Below, piece after piece: positions 1-11,300 of a stretch of DNA of 64,000 bases. The notes beneath the pieces are model-generated. The model was not told the DNA's origin, did not search any database, and worked only from the letters and a program-made list of their open reading frames with translations. Source of the stretch: Blastocystis sp. Blastoise. Taxonomy: Eukaryota; Sar; Bigyra; Opalinata; Blastocystidae. Numbering within the stretch: the stretch's first letter is position 1; every line of letters begins with the position of its first letter. The stretch covers positions 212,001 to 276,000 of the forward strand of contig JBBPEB010000020.1 in the NCBI GenBank assembly GCA_039096225.1. Direction: 5' to 3'. Both the position numbers and the translations under genes were made by a program.

Positions 1-218
1 TCTTCTTCTTCTACTTCTTCTTCTTCTTCTTCTCCTTCTTCTTCTTCTCCTTCTCCTTCTTCTTCTTCTTCTTCTTCTCCTTCTTCTTCTTCTTCTTCTT
101 CTTCTTCTATTCATCTTCTTCTTCTTCTTCTTCTTCTTCTACTTCTCCTTCTCCTTCTTCTTCTTCTTCTTCTATTCATCTTCTTCTCCTCCTCTGTCTC
201 CTTCTCCTTCTTCTTCTA

Positions 219-251
<33 letters not shown>

Positions 252-600
252 TTCTTCTTCTTCTTCTTCTTCTTCTTCTTCTCCTATTCATATTTCTTCT
301 TCTTCTTCTATTCATCATCATCTTCTTCTTCTTCTATTCATCTTTCTTCTTGTTCTTCATTTAATCCTTCTTCTTCTTCATTTAATGCTTCTTCTCCTCC
401 TCTGTCTTCTTCTTCTATTTATCCTTCTTCTCTTTCTATTCTCCTATATATCCTTTATCTCCTGTTTTTCCTTCTCAATCTCCTTCTCTATATCTCTTTC
501 TTTTTATCCTTTTTCCACTTTTTCTATATTTTTCGCTTCTTATCTTTCTATATCTTCTGTATATCATTCCTCTCCTTCTTCTTCAGCATCTTCTTTTTAT
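1..600. repeat. TTC/TCT trinucleotide-rich satellite
   Basis: Imperfect TTC/CTT tracts with interspersed TCA and CTC units, degrading into pyrimidine-rich sequence. Reading frames through it are serine/leucine/phenylalanine homopolymer artefacts. No gene is supported here. Confidence 0.9.
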
Positions 601-1342
601 ATCTTATAATTCTTTCCTCTTTATATTATTCTCATTTCATTCCATTTCATCTATTTTTCTATATCTCATTATTTTCAATATTTATTATACAGAATATCAT
701 TTATATTTAATGTTTTTCACTTTCATTATCTTTTCCATATACATTATAGTCTTATTTGCTTTTCCTACATCTTCACTTGTTCTTCTTATGTGTATTCTCC
801 TCATATTTTTATTTCTTTTCTAATAGATTTTCCTTTATAGTTCTTCTAACTCTTCTCTACATTCTTTCTTCTTTATCTCTTATACTTGACTTTCTAGTCT
901 CCATCTTTCTTTTTTTTTTATCTTCTTATCTTATTATCTATATGTACTTCCTCTTCCTCTAATTCTTCTTTATACATATAAATTCTTTTCGCTCTTTATC
1001 CTTCTAATCAATTCCTTCTTCTTCTCATTTAATTAATATTTTTCTTCTTCTTTATTTATTTTCCCTTATTCTCCTTATTCTTGTCTTCAATTTTTTTCTA
1101 TATTCAATTCTTATTTTTCATTATCTTTTATATCTATATATATATATATATATATATACATACTTCTCTTCATATTTTAATTATTTCTATCTGTTATACT
1201 TATTAATATAATATTTATTTTTATTAATAAAAAGATTTTCCCATTTTTATTTCTTATTTATACTAATTATTTCATTAATTTATATACTACTTATTTATGT
1301 TTTTTTTTATATATATTTTAATATTTTTTTATTTATTTATAA

Positions 1343-1400
<58 letters not shown>

Positions 1401-1444
1401 TGGATATTATGTATTTTAATATTATTATCATTATTATTATTACT
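601..1444. other. Pyrimidine/AT-rich non-coding stretch
   Basis: T-rich sequence with (AT)n microsatellites near 1131-1158 and 1340-1400. No coding-like frame, intron signals or recognisable element are visible. Confidence 0.7.
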
Positions 1445-1510
1445 CTTATGCTCTATAAGGTGAGAGGCTATCATAATTAGATAGCAATCAGGTTCAACTC
1501 CTGACATAAG
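1445..1510 (+). ncRNA. tRNA-like element, copy 1
   Basis: Folds as a tRNA cloverleaf: acceptor CTTATG/CATAAG, D-stem CTCT/AGAG, an anticodon-arm stem GCTATC/GATAGC, and a perfect 5-bp T-stem TCAGG/CCTGA with 7-nt loop TTCAACT. The T-arm matches a Pol III B-box. No CCA and no convincing canonical anticodon loop are seen. Three related copies occur at 46,689, 46,897 and 55,626, so this is probably a tRNA-derived repeat or divergent (organelle-type) tRNA rather than a normal nuclear tRNA gene. Confidence 0.5.
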
Positions 1511-2727
1511 TCATTCCTTATATATATATATATATTGATATTTTATTTAATAAACATTTTAATTATATGTTCTTTTTACACTTATGAATGCATTTATTAA
1601 ATTATTTATAGCTCTTCATCCTTCAAAACTTCATAGTTTCTGAAATGAGTTGTAATCTGTTTTATTCTCAACAGTGTATCTTATTCAAAATATGTTAGAA
1701 TTGAGTTAAATGCAGTTTTAAAACTTAGATTCATTTTTTATTTTCAAAATATACTCAAATACAGAGTATATTCAGCAATCATTAATAATTTAATGACTGT
1801 AGTTTATTATTTTAAACTGAATTCTGGTCAGTATGCTCAACATAAGCAACCAAACACAACACATACACATTCATGATTTTTAAACAACATTTTCCATTTC
1901 GACATTTACTTGATCCATTATAAAACTATCTGTCCTTTTGATATAGTATAGAGAAACTAATACCATATACCAATCAAAACTTGTTAACATGAATCTCGTC
2001 ATCTATTAAATATTTTTGTTAATCAATTCACAGTTCATACTCTTAAAACAGTTATTTGAGATTAATATTTATATATTTGTCTTTAAACAATGTAACTATG
2101 ACATTGTAATAGTATATATGAAAATATAAAGAATCAACAAATCTGTTAATTATCAAAAAATAAGTTCTATTTTCTAAAAACATCTTTATAATATTTATAA
2201 ACTCATATATTATAAATATATAGATCTTATATAAAGTATTCATTGATTAATTTAATTTGTCAGTAAATTAAAAGTATGTTATATAACGTAATTCTATGTT
2301 ATCTTTTTAATGAAGTTTATTTCATAGCTGTTTATGGCTTATTTGTCTATCAAACTTATTTTTTAAAACAATTACAGACAATTATGTTATGATCCTTGTC
2401 TATATTGTTATTCTATTGAATTAATAGTATAAATACAAGTTATATAACAAAATAAATGTATATATTGATTAAAATAAGGAATGAATATAAATAAATAAAA
2501 ATAGATAAAATTGCCAAAAAGAAAATTCTTAGAATTATATAGTACAATAAACGAACTTCTAATAGAAACTTAAAAATCGATTGATTGGATCAAATTGTCA
2601 AATCCTAACGTCATAATATGAATTATTCTTTTAATTTTTTATTAATTTAAATTCTATAAATACATCTAATAAACACGGTTATTATATAAATTAATACGAT
2701 TGGACAATGAAATCAAAATGTTAACAG
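1511..2727. other. AT-rich left flank, nothing recognised
   Basis: No conserved open frame, tandem array or inverted repeat was seen. The only long minus-strand frame (2052-2243) is low-complexity and looks spurious. Confidence 0.6.
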
Positions 2728-2812
2728 ATATTTTTGGGTATTTCTACCAAATCATACAAAAAATTGGGTATGTATACAAATCAATAGGGAAATCTGGGTA
2801 TTTCTAACATTT
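2728..2812 (+). repeat. GGGTATTTCTA repeats at the left end of the PLV
   Basis: Three GGGTAT copies near 2736, 2766 and 2797, two of them (the first and last) extended as GGGTATTTCTA. The first sits in a 19-bp string (2728-2746) repeated exactly at 44,390-44,408, just past the right end of the viral genes, in the same orientation. The last copy overlaps the 3' end of the 173-aa gene. They probably mark the element's terminal direct repeats. Confidence 0.45.
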
Positions 2813-3302
2813 TTCCTTTATATATTCCTAAAAATTTTTTAATATTATTTGGTAATTCTTGCTGAATATTCTGATTAATTGCACTAGCATAATTACGAAC
2901 ATTTGTATCAATTTCATAAGCTCTATTCTTAAAATACCTATCATCCATACCTCTATATTTAGCAATTTTAGCTAATGCATATCCAGTAGCAGCTCCTTCA
3001 ATAGCTGGAACACCATAAGGATAAAAATAATTATTCATAAATGGATCAACAACATCTTGTTTTACATTTTCAAAAGCTCTTCTTAAAAATCCTTTATGAT
3101 CTAATTTTTGAGAAAGATATCTTACATCTTTATTTTCATCTAGATTTCCAGGATCTGTAATAGTAGCACCTCCACGTGGTTGTGGTTTACAATATCCACT
3201 ACCTTCAAATTCATAACCTTCAGGTGGAGTAAAAGATATATTTCCACCATGTTTTGATGAATCACAATTCATATCTAAATATCTTTTAGCAATAGTAGCC
3301 AT
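2781..3302 (-). CDS. Viral 173-aa protein, probable minor structural protein
   Basis: Not matched to a named family. The N-terminal part has a PRGGA string (about residues 42-46), the Gly-Gly type of site cut by adenain-like proteases in other capsid precursors. The middle is an alanine/glycine-rich segment (AIEGAATGYALA) followed by a basic, asparagine-rich tail. It is the last gene of the left minus-strand cluster, 42 bp behind the packaging ATPase. It ends in TGA, and 18 further open codons follow before TAA, containing a second IPxF/EIP-like motif. That may reflect the underlying GGGTATTTC DNA repeat rather than readthrough. A role in the capsid is inferred from context only. Confidence 0.7.
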   Translation of the reverse strand: MATIAKRYLDMNCDSSKHGGNISFTPPEGYEFEGSGYCKPQPRGGATITDPGNLDENKDVRYLSQKLDHKGFLRRAFENVKQDVVDPFMNNYFYPYGVPAIEGAATGYALAKIAKYRGMDDRYFKNRAYEIDTNVRNYASAINQNIQQELPNNIKKFLGIYKGKMLEIPRFPY

Positions 3303-3344
3303 ATCTTATTTAAAAAAAATAAAAATATTTATGAATATATTAAA

Positions 3345-4391
3345 TTAATTATATTGATAAGGTGCACCATGATATCTACGTTTCATTGGATATGGTGAAA
3401 AATATTTCATTTGTTGATCATGTAAGATTTGTTCTTGTAACATTTGCATCACACTTTCTTTTGGTTTCTCTTTTTCATCACGTTCTAATCCTCTTAATGG
3501 TATCTCTTCTTGATGAGGTAATATTTTTTCTAATTTCTTAGGAATTCCTGAATCTACTTTAATTCTTTTTCCTGGAAATAATCCACCACCATTACCTTTA
3601 CCTTCTTCTTCACGTTTTTCTTTATCTTCATCAATATCTGTCCATTTACGTTTAGCTACCATTTTATATGCATTTTGTTTGCTACCAACATCAGGATTAA
3701 CCCATGGTATTAAATCATCACAACCTTGTTTTAACATAAAAAATTGATGTTTATCTTCCATTAATTCTGTATTTTGTAAAATTTCTTCTAAATTTGGTGG
3801 ATCTATTTGTAATTTTTTAAATAATAAACCAGGATCACGTTTTAATATTTGACTATTAATAAAAAAATGACTTACTTGACTTAATACACTTTGATTAGTA
3901 ATATCATTATGACTTTGTAAACATATAATAGCATTTTGTTTATAATGTCTACCTTTAGATAATAATGAAATTAATAATAATTTTGTTTCACGTGATAATG
4001 GATATATATCATCTAATACAATGAAATTGTGTTCTGGTAATTTATAAGTAGAAACTAATTCATCAATTGTTTTTATTTTTTTAAATTTTGCATCAATACT
4101 ATCAAACCATTGATATTTTATTTCAGCATGTTCTAATAAATCTTGTAATGATGTATAGCATTCATTCATTGAACTAGCTTTTGGTGAAAATAATGTAACT
4201 TGGCGGTATTTATTATTTAAATCCATTGTAGCCAATAAATTTACCGCCAACCAAGATTTACCACTAAATGTTCTAGCTATCATTAATATAAATTTTGATT
4301 CATATGTTTTATGATGTGTTTTACCATATTTAAATGCTAATACACCACAACCACTACGATCTTCTTTTAATGGATTCACGGTTTTTACCAT
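3345..4391 (-). CDS. FtsK/HerA-type packaging ATPase (A32-like)
   Basis: A 348-aa protein with the architecture of viral genome-packaging ATPases of the A32/FtsK-HerA family, which drive dsDNA into the capsid. The Walker A region is ARTFSGKSW near residues 39-47. Walker B is FIVLDD at about 123-128, followed by an alternating helix-rich segment, and ICLQSHND looks like the downstream polar sensor strand. The C-terminal 100 residues are charged and proline-rich and probably disordered. It lies between the two capsid-like genes and the 173-aa gene, all on the minus strand with gaps of 40-100 bp. The frame is intact. The Walker A is slightly atypical (ARTFSGKS rather than GxxGxGKS), as in some A32-like members. 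Confidence 0.85.
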   Translation of the reverse strand: MVKTVNPLKEDRSGCGVLAFKYGKTHHKTYESKFILMIARTFSGKSWLAVNLLATMDLNNKYRQVTLFSPKASSMNECYTSLQDLLEHAEIKYQWFDSIDAKFKKIKTIDELVSTYKLPEHNFIVLDDIYPLSRETKLLLISLLSKGRHYKQNAIICLQSHNDITNQSVLSQVSHFFINSQILKRDPGLLFKKLQIDPPNLEEILQNTELMEDKHQFFMLKQGCDDLIPWVNPDVGSKQNAYKMVAKRKWTDIDEDKEKREEEGKGNGGGLFPGKRIKVDSGIPKKLEKILPHQEEIPLRGLERDEKEKPKESVMQMLQEQILHDQQMKYFSPYPMKRRYHGAPYQYN

Positions 4392-4489
4392 TATTTATAG
4401 TATTAAAATATTTTTAAAAATTTAAACAAAACAATTTTTTTTTTAAAATGATATATTTATGATATTTTAAAGATATAATAAAGATATAT

Positions 4490-5140
4490 TTATGAACACG
4501 TAAAGAAAATTTCAATATTATTTAAAGTAATATTCACGGGACTATCATTTTGATCACGAATTTCCCATGAAATATCATTATAATAACCATCAACCACGGG
4601 AATACTAATATTACTTAATGACCAATGATTATCAAATCCTTCTTCAGTATATATAGGTATACTAATCATATCATTATCACGGTTAACTATACTACTATAT
4701 ACTCTTAATAAATAAATTTTTTCTATTGGAGAATTCAGAACATAATCATCTGTTAAAAAAATAAAGTTTCTCATATCTGTAGAACTTCCAGTAGATTCCT
4801 GCGGTAATTTCATTATTTCAAAAAAATAATTATTTTCTGCTATATACCGAGTAAATGCATGACCTAAAAATAAACATTTATTAGAAGTATCATAATCAAA
4901 ATTTGGAATAATTGTAGTTAGTTTATTTATAAATTCTAATAAACTATAATTTCCCCCGGGAATTTGATATTTATTATTTTGTGTATCCATTAAAATAAAA
5001 TCATGAATATTTTGTAAAGCTAAACCATTTACAACCGTGGTTATATGAGTAATATTTTTTCCAACTAAATCTAATGCAGGTTCTATATGTTCATTATAAA
5101 ATGGACCTTCAATAAAACTACAATGACTAACTGTATTCAT
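4490..5140 (-). CDS. Viral 216-aa capsid-associated protein (penton/minor capsid candidate)
   Basis: A beta-rich 216-aa protein. Near residue 55 it carries the sequence IPGGNYSLLEFINKL, an IPxGxYxxxxFxxxL module. The same module occurs three times in the 770-aa viral protein at 31,925. Such modules are common in small beta-sandwich structural proteins of adintovirus/polinton-type elements, so a penton, vertex or fibre role is plausible but not proven. It lies between the 432-aa capsid paralogue and the ATPase. Intact frame, TAA stop. Confidence 0.7.
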   Translation of the reverse strand: MNTVSHCSFIEGPFYNEHIEPALDLVGKNITHITTVVNGLALQNIHDFILMDTQNNKYQIPGGNYSLLEFINKLTTIIPNFDYDTSNKCLFLGHAFTRYIAENNYFFEIMKLPQESTGSSTDMRNFIFLTDDYVLNSPIEKIYLLRVYSSIVNRDNDMISIPIYTEEGFDNHWSLSNISIPVVDGYYNDISWEIRDQNDSPVNITLNNIEIFFTCS

Positions 5141-5180
5141 GGGAATTTAAAAAAATAATTTTATATAAAAATATTTATGT

Positions 5181-6479
5181 TTAATTCATAGCTCCATCTC
5201 TAACAAATTTAACAAAAATAAAATGAATAAATAATTCAACTTTATGATCTGTTGTTTCACTAGCTCCAAATTTATAACCTGTACCACAAGGTGATGTTTG
5301 TATATAATAATTTATTTCACAACCTGAACGTGTATTAACATCAACAACAGAACCAATTGGAAATAAATAAATAGGTTGTTCATACCATTTATCACCATCT
5401 AATACACACATAGGATTAGATTGTGATCTCCATATATTATATAACATATTATTAGGTATAGTTTGTAAAGAAGTAGAAGTACCTGGTATTCGACGTGTAG
5501 CTGTAGGAAATTGTGTTTGTGTAAACATATTCTTTCCACCTATTTGAAAATTAATAGTAGTTGGTGCTTCTAAATTAGTAGGTACCATAGCATCTTTAGC
5601 ATAAGTTAAAAACATTAAACAATAATCAGGAACAAAATTAACACTTCTATTTTTACTTGTAGTAAATTCACTTTTAAGCATAACTGCATTACCTGCTGAT
5701 GCTTTTACTGTTTCTTCACCTAAATCATCAACAAAATAACTTATTTGACAATTATTTGGAATACATTTAATTAAATTTCTTGCATCATTACCCCAATTAA
5801 TATCATACATATGCCTAAAATTCATGAATGCTTTATCTAAATTAAATTCAGAAAAACAATCAGTTTGACTAGCTAATTTTGTTAAATAATTAGTAACAAA
5901 TTGAAATTTCATAGTTTTTAGTTTAATAGCACAATCAAATGTACCTAAACCAGTAATTAACATTAATGGAATTAAAATTTTAAAAGTAGTAACAGTATCA
6001 GATTTAGAATTATCTATCATATAAGCTAATGTTTTTAAAGATGATACATTATCATATAAATTTTCAACTGTAGCATATATAGATTTATCTAATTCAAATT
6101 TACTTAATTCTTTAATAGCTATAAATTTTCTAGCTTTACTACTATTTAATGATGGTTCACTATAATTAACAGCTATATCTGTTCCTGTTGGACTAATATA
6201 TACCATATCTACAGTAACTTTATCTATTAATGCATAAATATTAGAATGTTGTATTAATGAAGCTGAAGTAGAATCTTTAGTTTTCTTTACATTTAACCAT
6301 AATTCTAAATAAGAATTACTAAAATCAATATATGGATTATCAACTGTATTATAATGAAAATCAAAAGTATATGGACTAGACTTTAAACTTTGATTTGTAG
6401 TAATAGGAATAGGAATTTGATTTTCTGTAATAGTTTGATGATTTTGTGATGGCATAAATTGTTTTGGGAATCCATCCAT
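5181..6479 (-). CDS. Major-capsid-like protein, short paralogue (432 aa)
   Basis: Paralogous to the upstream 542-aa protein. Shared features are an N-terminal segment F.F.Y..V...(Y/F)I(D/N)F..SYLEL, then ALID...V.MVY.(S/L)P.G, then SL.SS.ARK.I.(I/L)K(E/D) and a KS(I/M)Y stretch about 130 residues in. Jelly-roll major capsid proteins of polinton-like elements also begin with a short strand followed by a YIDFSxSYL-type strand, so a capsid role is the best reading. It is 99 bp downstream of the larger paralogue and in the same operon-like cluster. Which copy forms the main lattice cannot be told from sequence. Confidence 0.75.
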   Translation of the reverse strand: MDGFPKQFMPSQNHQTITENQIPIPITTNQSLKSSPYTFDFHYNTVDNPYIDFSNSYLELWLNVKKTKDSTSASLIQHSNIYALIDKVTVDMVYISPTGTDIAVNYSEPSLNSSKARKFIAIKELSKFELDKSIYATVENLYDNVSSLKTLAYMIDNSKSDTVTTFKILIPLMLITGLGTFDCAIKLKTMKFQFVTNYLTKLASQTDCFSEFNLDKAFMNFRHMYDINWGNDARNLIKCIPNNCQISYFVDDLGEETVKASAGNAVMLKSEFTTSKNRSVNFVPDYCLMFLTYAKDAMVPTNLEAPTTINFQIGGKNMFTQTQFPTATRRIPGTSTSLQTIPNNMLYNIWRSQSNPMCVLDGDKWYEQPIYLFPIGSVVDVNTRSGCEINYYIQTSPCGTGYKFGASETTDHKVELFIHFIFVKFVRDGAMN

Positions 6480-6577
6480 TTTTTTCTCTCTTTTAAAAAA
6501 AAATAAAGTTTAAAATGAAAATAAAAATATAAATTATATAATTATTATAAAATATAAAATTAAAAAATAATATATCT

Positions 6578-8206
6578 TTAAATATCACGAGTACTTCTAA
6601 CAGCTACCATATGTATAGTATATCTATGTGTATCAGAAATTTCTTGATTTATAGTTCTTGTTATACCAGCATGTTTTGAAATATAACCACTTAATGCATC
6701 AGTCTCTATATTAGAATTATCACTATATGTTTTTATTACTTTATTAGCTTCTAAATTACAATCAAAATTTAATTCTATACCTTGATGACTAGATACATTC
6801 ATAAGACTTTTACAAGGTATAACAAATATAGGATGTTTCATCCAATTATCAAAATTTAAAGCAGTTTCAGGATGTGAATTATCTGCCCATAATGAATATA
6901 ATGATTTATTAGGACAATTATAATGATAAATTTCTAAAGCATCATTTACTTTACCATTATTTAAAACATTATTATGATATTTTTGAGTAGGAAATTCTGT
7001 TTGTGGAAACATTTGAATATCACCAACTAAACAACTTAGATATGTTGGCCATATATAAGGTGATGGAATATTACTAATTCTATTAACATCCCAATCTTCT
7101 GTAAAATAAAATAAAATATATTCAGGAATAAAAGGTATTGCACGATTAATATTAAAATATTTATTTTTTATTAAATCATAACGATAATCTATTTGAATAT
7201 ATGTAGGAATTGTTTTATATAATTCTTCTTGATTAAAATTAACATTTTGATATGTCATTAATTGAATATTAGCAGATTTTAATAATATACTATCAAAAAA
7301 GTTTGCATAAAAGAAATTCCAAATTGTAGGTAATGTTAAATCAAGAGAAGCAGTAGCACTTTGTGTAGTATTATCAAATTGATTATATTGTTGAACATAT
7401 AATTTTTGATTATTTTTTAATAATGTTATAAGTGGAGCAGTTCTAAATGTTAATTTCATATGTTTTACTAAATTAAGTGAATCACCATCAACACCTAAAC
7501 CACTAATAAGATATAATGGAATAGCTAATGTTAATTTTTGATTTTCTTGACGAATAATATATTTTAATGTATTTACATTTTCTTTTGGTGTATAAAGACA
7601 TTCGCCATACATAGATTTTTCTAATTCATATTTTGGAACATCTTTTAGAATAATCATTTTTCTAGCTCTAGATGAATATAATGAAGTTTCATGATATTTT
7701 AAAGCACGTTCACTACCATCAGGTAAACCATAAACCATTTCTACATCAGTACTATCAATTAAAGCATAAGTATTTGTATCTTGTTGTAATTGTTCTAGAC
7801 ATAAACAAATTAATTCATGTTGAGTTAATAAAACTGTATTTTTTAATGTAAATGTAATTCTTCTAGTTTTATCCCATGCAGTAGTAGCATCTGCTTTTGA
7901 TTTCCATACAACTAATTCTGAATTAACACCAACTCGTGGAACTGGATATAAATAGTTTCCCCAATATAAATTTGTAGCTACACCATTAATATCATCTGTA
8001 TCAGTCTTTGTATTTGTTAAATGTTCTGGTATAGTATGTGGATCAGCATTATTATATAATGTTAATTCTAAATAACTTTGATTAAAATTAATAAATTTTC
8101 CATCAACATTAGTCCAATCATATTCAAATGTAAATGGCTGTTTAAGTAAATCTACATCTGATTGAATAGGAATAGGATTATTTATTCTTAATATTTTCAT
8201 CGACAT
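6578..8206 (-). CDS. Major-capsid-like protein, long paralogue (542 aa)
   Basis: A beta-rich 542-aa protein, the larger of two tandem capsid-like paralogues. Relative to the 432-aa copy it has an insertion after the first conserved block (about residues 60-140) and longer loops in the middle. Conserved strings include FTFEYDW, FINFNQSYLEL, ALIDSTDVEMVYG and SSRARKMIILKD. The start at 8206 is the first ATG after a T13-AAA tract and the stop is TAA. Seventy-one bases upstream lies the left end of the giant hAT-like element, which has separated this gene from its former divergent neighbour at 31,925. Confidence 0.8.
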   Translation of the reverse strand: MSMKILRINNPIPIQSDVDLLKQPFTFEYDWTNVDGKFINFNQSYLELTLYNNADPHTIPEHLTNTKTDTDDINGVATNLYWGNYLYPVPRVGVNSELVVWKSKADATTAWDKTRRITFTLKNTVLLTQHELICLCLEQLQQDTNTYALIDSTDVEMVYGLPDGSERALKYHETSLYSSRARKMIILKDVPKYELEKSMYGECLYTPKENVNTLKYIIRQENQKLTLAIPLYLISGLGVDGDSLNLVKHMKLTFRTAPLITLLKNNQKLYVQQYNQFDNTTQSATASLDLTLPTIWNFFYANFFDSILLKSANIQLMTYQNVNFNQEELYKTIPTYIQIDYRYDLIKNKYFNINRAIPFIPEYILFYFTEDWDVNRISNIPSPYIWPTYLSCLVGDIQMFPQTEFPTQKYHNNVLNNGKVNDALEIYHYNCPNKSLYSLWADNSHPETALNFDNWMKHPIFVIPCKSLMNVSSHQGIELNFDCNLEANKVIKTYSDNSNIETDALSGYISKHAGITRTINQEISDTHRYTIHMVAVRSTRDI

Positions 8207-8277
8207 ATTTTTATTAATTTGTTTAAAAAAAAAAAAAGATTTTTAAAATAAATTATTAATTAAATATTATTTTAAAT
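8207..8277. promoter_or_regulatory. Former divergent viral promoter, now interrupted
   Basis: About 73 bp originally separated the capsid gene start (8206, minus) from the 770-aa gene start (31,925, plus). 71 bp remain here and 2 bp beyond the right target duplication. The stretch contains a long A/T run and TTTTAAA motifs. TTTTAAAT (8270-8277) is the target site duplicated by the transposon, recurring at 31,915-31,922. Confidence 0.6.
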
Positions 8278-8330
8278 CAGTGCCTTCCCAACTTTTTATG
8301 ACACTTGCGGCAACTTTTTTGTGACACTTT
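8278..8330 (+). repeat. Left terminal inverted repeat of the giant hAT-like element
   Basis: Starts CAGTGCCTTCCCAAC, then TGACACTTGCGGCAAC and TTGTGACAC. It closely matches the left end of the short element at 54,801. Confidence 0.8.
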
Positions 8331-11300
8331 TTTTCAGCCAAGCTTAATTAGACTGAAATAGGATTATTATAACAATCAACTAAAGACTTCAATAATTTGA
8401 AATACTATAAATGATGATGTTAGAATACTTCATAATATATAGTTCTTATATGATAATAAATATAAATTATGACTATAATCAATTATCCATTCCATTATAA
8501 TTTCAAAATACTCTTAATATTTTATTATGACTTTTATTAGCATATATTAATTTTAAGTAACATATATAGTACAAAATCAAAAAAAAAATAAACAATAATT
8601 ATGACTTTTAAAGAAACGTTGTTGTCAAAAATGTTTATAATGATTTAGAAAAGAATTCACAGTGATATTAGATGATGTTTACTAAATTTTAAAAAATTAG
8701 GAGCAATATATGTAAGAAGAATTATTTGACAATTGTAATAATCGACATAGAACGTTCAAGTTTTCAATAAGTTAAGTAACTACAACTAAAATACAGTTGA
8801 TAATATCTTAAACAGATCAACATTTATATTTGAAAAATAAGAATGATTAATAACTGCCAGTAAACTGTGCTTATATTTTTATAAAATAAATGAATCAAAC
8901 AGAATAAGCTATATTGTATATATGCATTACAAATTTAAAATTATATGATACAATTACAAAACTGATCCTTATAAAAAGTTATTAGACAGCTTAAATGTTG
9001 TTTCAATCATAGTGTATTGTGTATATTCATGCATCTTTCAACATTTTAATATAAATAAAAATAGCACATTGTATTATACCATATTCTAAGAAAGTGTCAG
9101 CCTAATATTCACAATGGAATGAAGTAAAGTATATCAAGTAATGGCCATGATCATACAAATATTATAGAATTAGATTAATCCAATAATAGAATAAATAATG
9201 TTTTATTAATTCATGAAAATTATTGGTTTTTCACTTAAAATTTGTAAAAATTCGATGATTATTCTATTTGTAAATTAAATTTATTATATTTAATTAATGG
9301 CTTCAATTTGGTTATTATCAATCTTAATCTATAATTCTATTGTATGAATAACTTTTATTTTTATTGTATTATATAGAAATGCTAAAAAAAGTTAATTCAT
9401 TCTACACATTTCTATACAGTTGTCTTTATATAGATTATATACTGGCTCTTCAGTTAAGCATGTGTTCAACCCTTACAATTCTAATATGAAAACAAATTCT
9501 TAGACATACGTATGTGCAATTGAAAGAAGATGTTGTCGTTGTTGATCATGTATTTCTTATATTATTATTATTACTTTATATAGTAAACAAAATAGTTAAG
9601 AATTCATGTATAATCCATCATTAGAAAAGACATTCGTTCTTTTCTTCTTTATAAATAAAATGGTCATTCATTTTTAATATTTTTCAAGGTATTTTTAATT
9701 GAATCAATCATTTATATATATTATTAGACTACACAGCGGTGGATTCATGATAATTACTAATTCTGATAAAGGTATATACATGTTAATTATTCGATTATGT
9801 TACATATCTTATTACTTTTATTAATAATTATTTTTGGTTTATTAAAATATTTATTTCTTTTGAGTCACATATTTAATAATTCATTTATTATAATTAAATA
9901 ATAGTTTATCTTTTCTTTCACCTTATAATTACTCTATAGGTTAAAATTTGTTAGTCTATTACTACATCATTTCAAACTCTCTTAAATCCATAATTACTCA
10001 TACTTCTTGTTCTATATACCGTTTGGTCTATCTTGAACAGTCCTATTTTCAATTTTTAATAATTTATTCCCTTCGTTGTGTTTCATTTATTCTTAAATCA
10101 CTATTATTAACAATTATCTTCATTAGTTAAAATTTAATTAATAATTATTTTTAGCCTACTTTCTCTTCTAATTACAAACTGATTACTATTACATATCAGC
10201 TTTTCATCTTCAATTGTGTCATCATTATTATACCTTATTTCATTTTGATTAAACTTAGTTCTTCTTCTTAATAATATGTATTCTTTTAGAGTAACAACGA
10301 CATTAGCAGTCTTTCCTATAATTGATTTCATTATCTTTTTAGCCCTATTCTTATTTTTGTATACATAACATCTTCCTTGACTGCATAAGTATTATGTCAC
10401 ACTTCAATAACCATGCAAAATGTTTTCCTATATTTAAGCTAATTTTCTCTATTTATTGATAATATTTTAATAATTCAATATATTTATTATTTCCAGAATT
10501 ATTAGTGATAATTGTCAATATACATCCTCTTTCATTAAAGTATCCTCAGTTCTTATGACTTCATTATTAACTCCTTCTTTCTTATCATCAAATATCTTAA
10601 TACATATTGAATTTCACATTTTTTAATAATTGAGTTTGGATTTCTCTACAAATGTTTGATCATTCCTGTATTTTATTTTCATTTCATTTCCATATCATTA
10701 GGGTTTTCATTATATACATCTTCCTAGTTTTTATATATTTTTTTTGAATGACTTTTATTACTATTCTTGAACACAATTACTTTTCCATTCTCATTTCTCT
10801 TTATATATATTAATATTAAAAAATTTCTTCGATATATCTTCCTTTGTGTTCTTCTTTAATAACGAGTTTATATATACATTTACTCCTTTTATATGTTTCT
10901 ATTCTTCTTATTCCAATTAGTTTTAATCTTATTTCATAATTAATATCCTTAATTTAGTTCATGTAGCGTACGGTGTCTCACACACTTTCACATTTATTGA
11001 CTTTGTTATTAACTTTTATAAAATAAAAATAACATCATAAAAACCGGAACACAATTCTGAAAATGACTGTTAAAGAAATTTTTCGAAAACTCTAAATTTC
11101 TGGCTAAAAAACGCAAAAAACCATTTTCGCACAAAATTTTAACCAAAATTATTGGATTATTTCTATTTTATCCAATATTTTTCATTTTAATAAAAACACT
11201 TATTTTTCGTTTTTTATTTTTTATTGTTTTCTTATTTTTTCTATATCTACTCACATTCTTTATATTTATTTTTATAAAATTGACTTTTATTGACGGGTTA

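Noticed and set aside
385-962. Two frames in the left satellite
   Set aside because: Low-complexity pyrimidine DNA; residues are those expected from TTC/TCT repeats.
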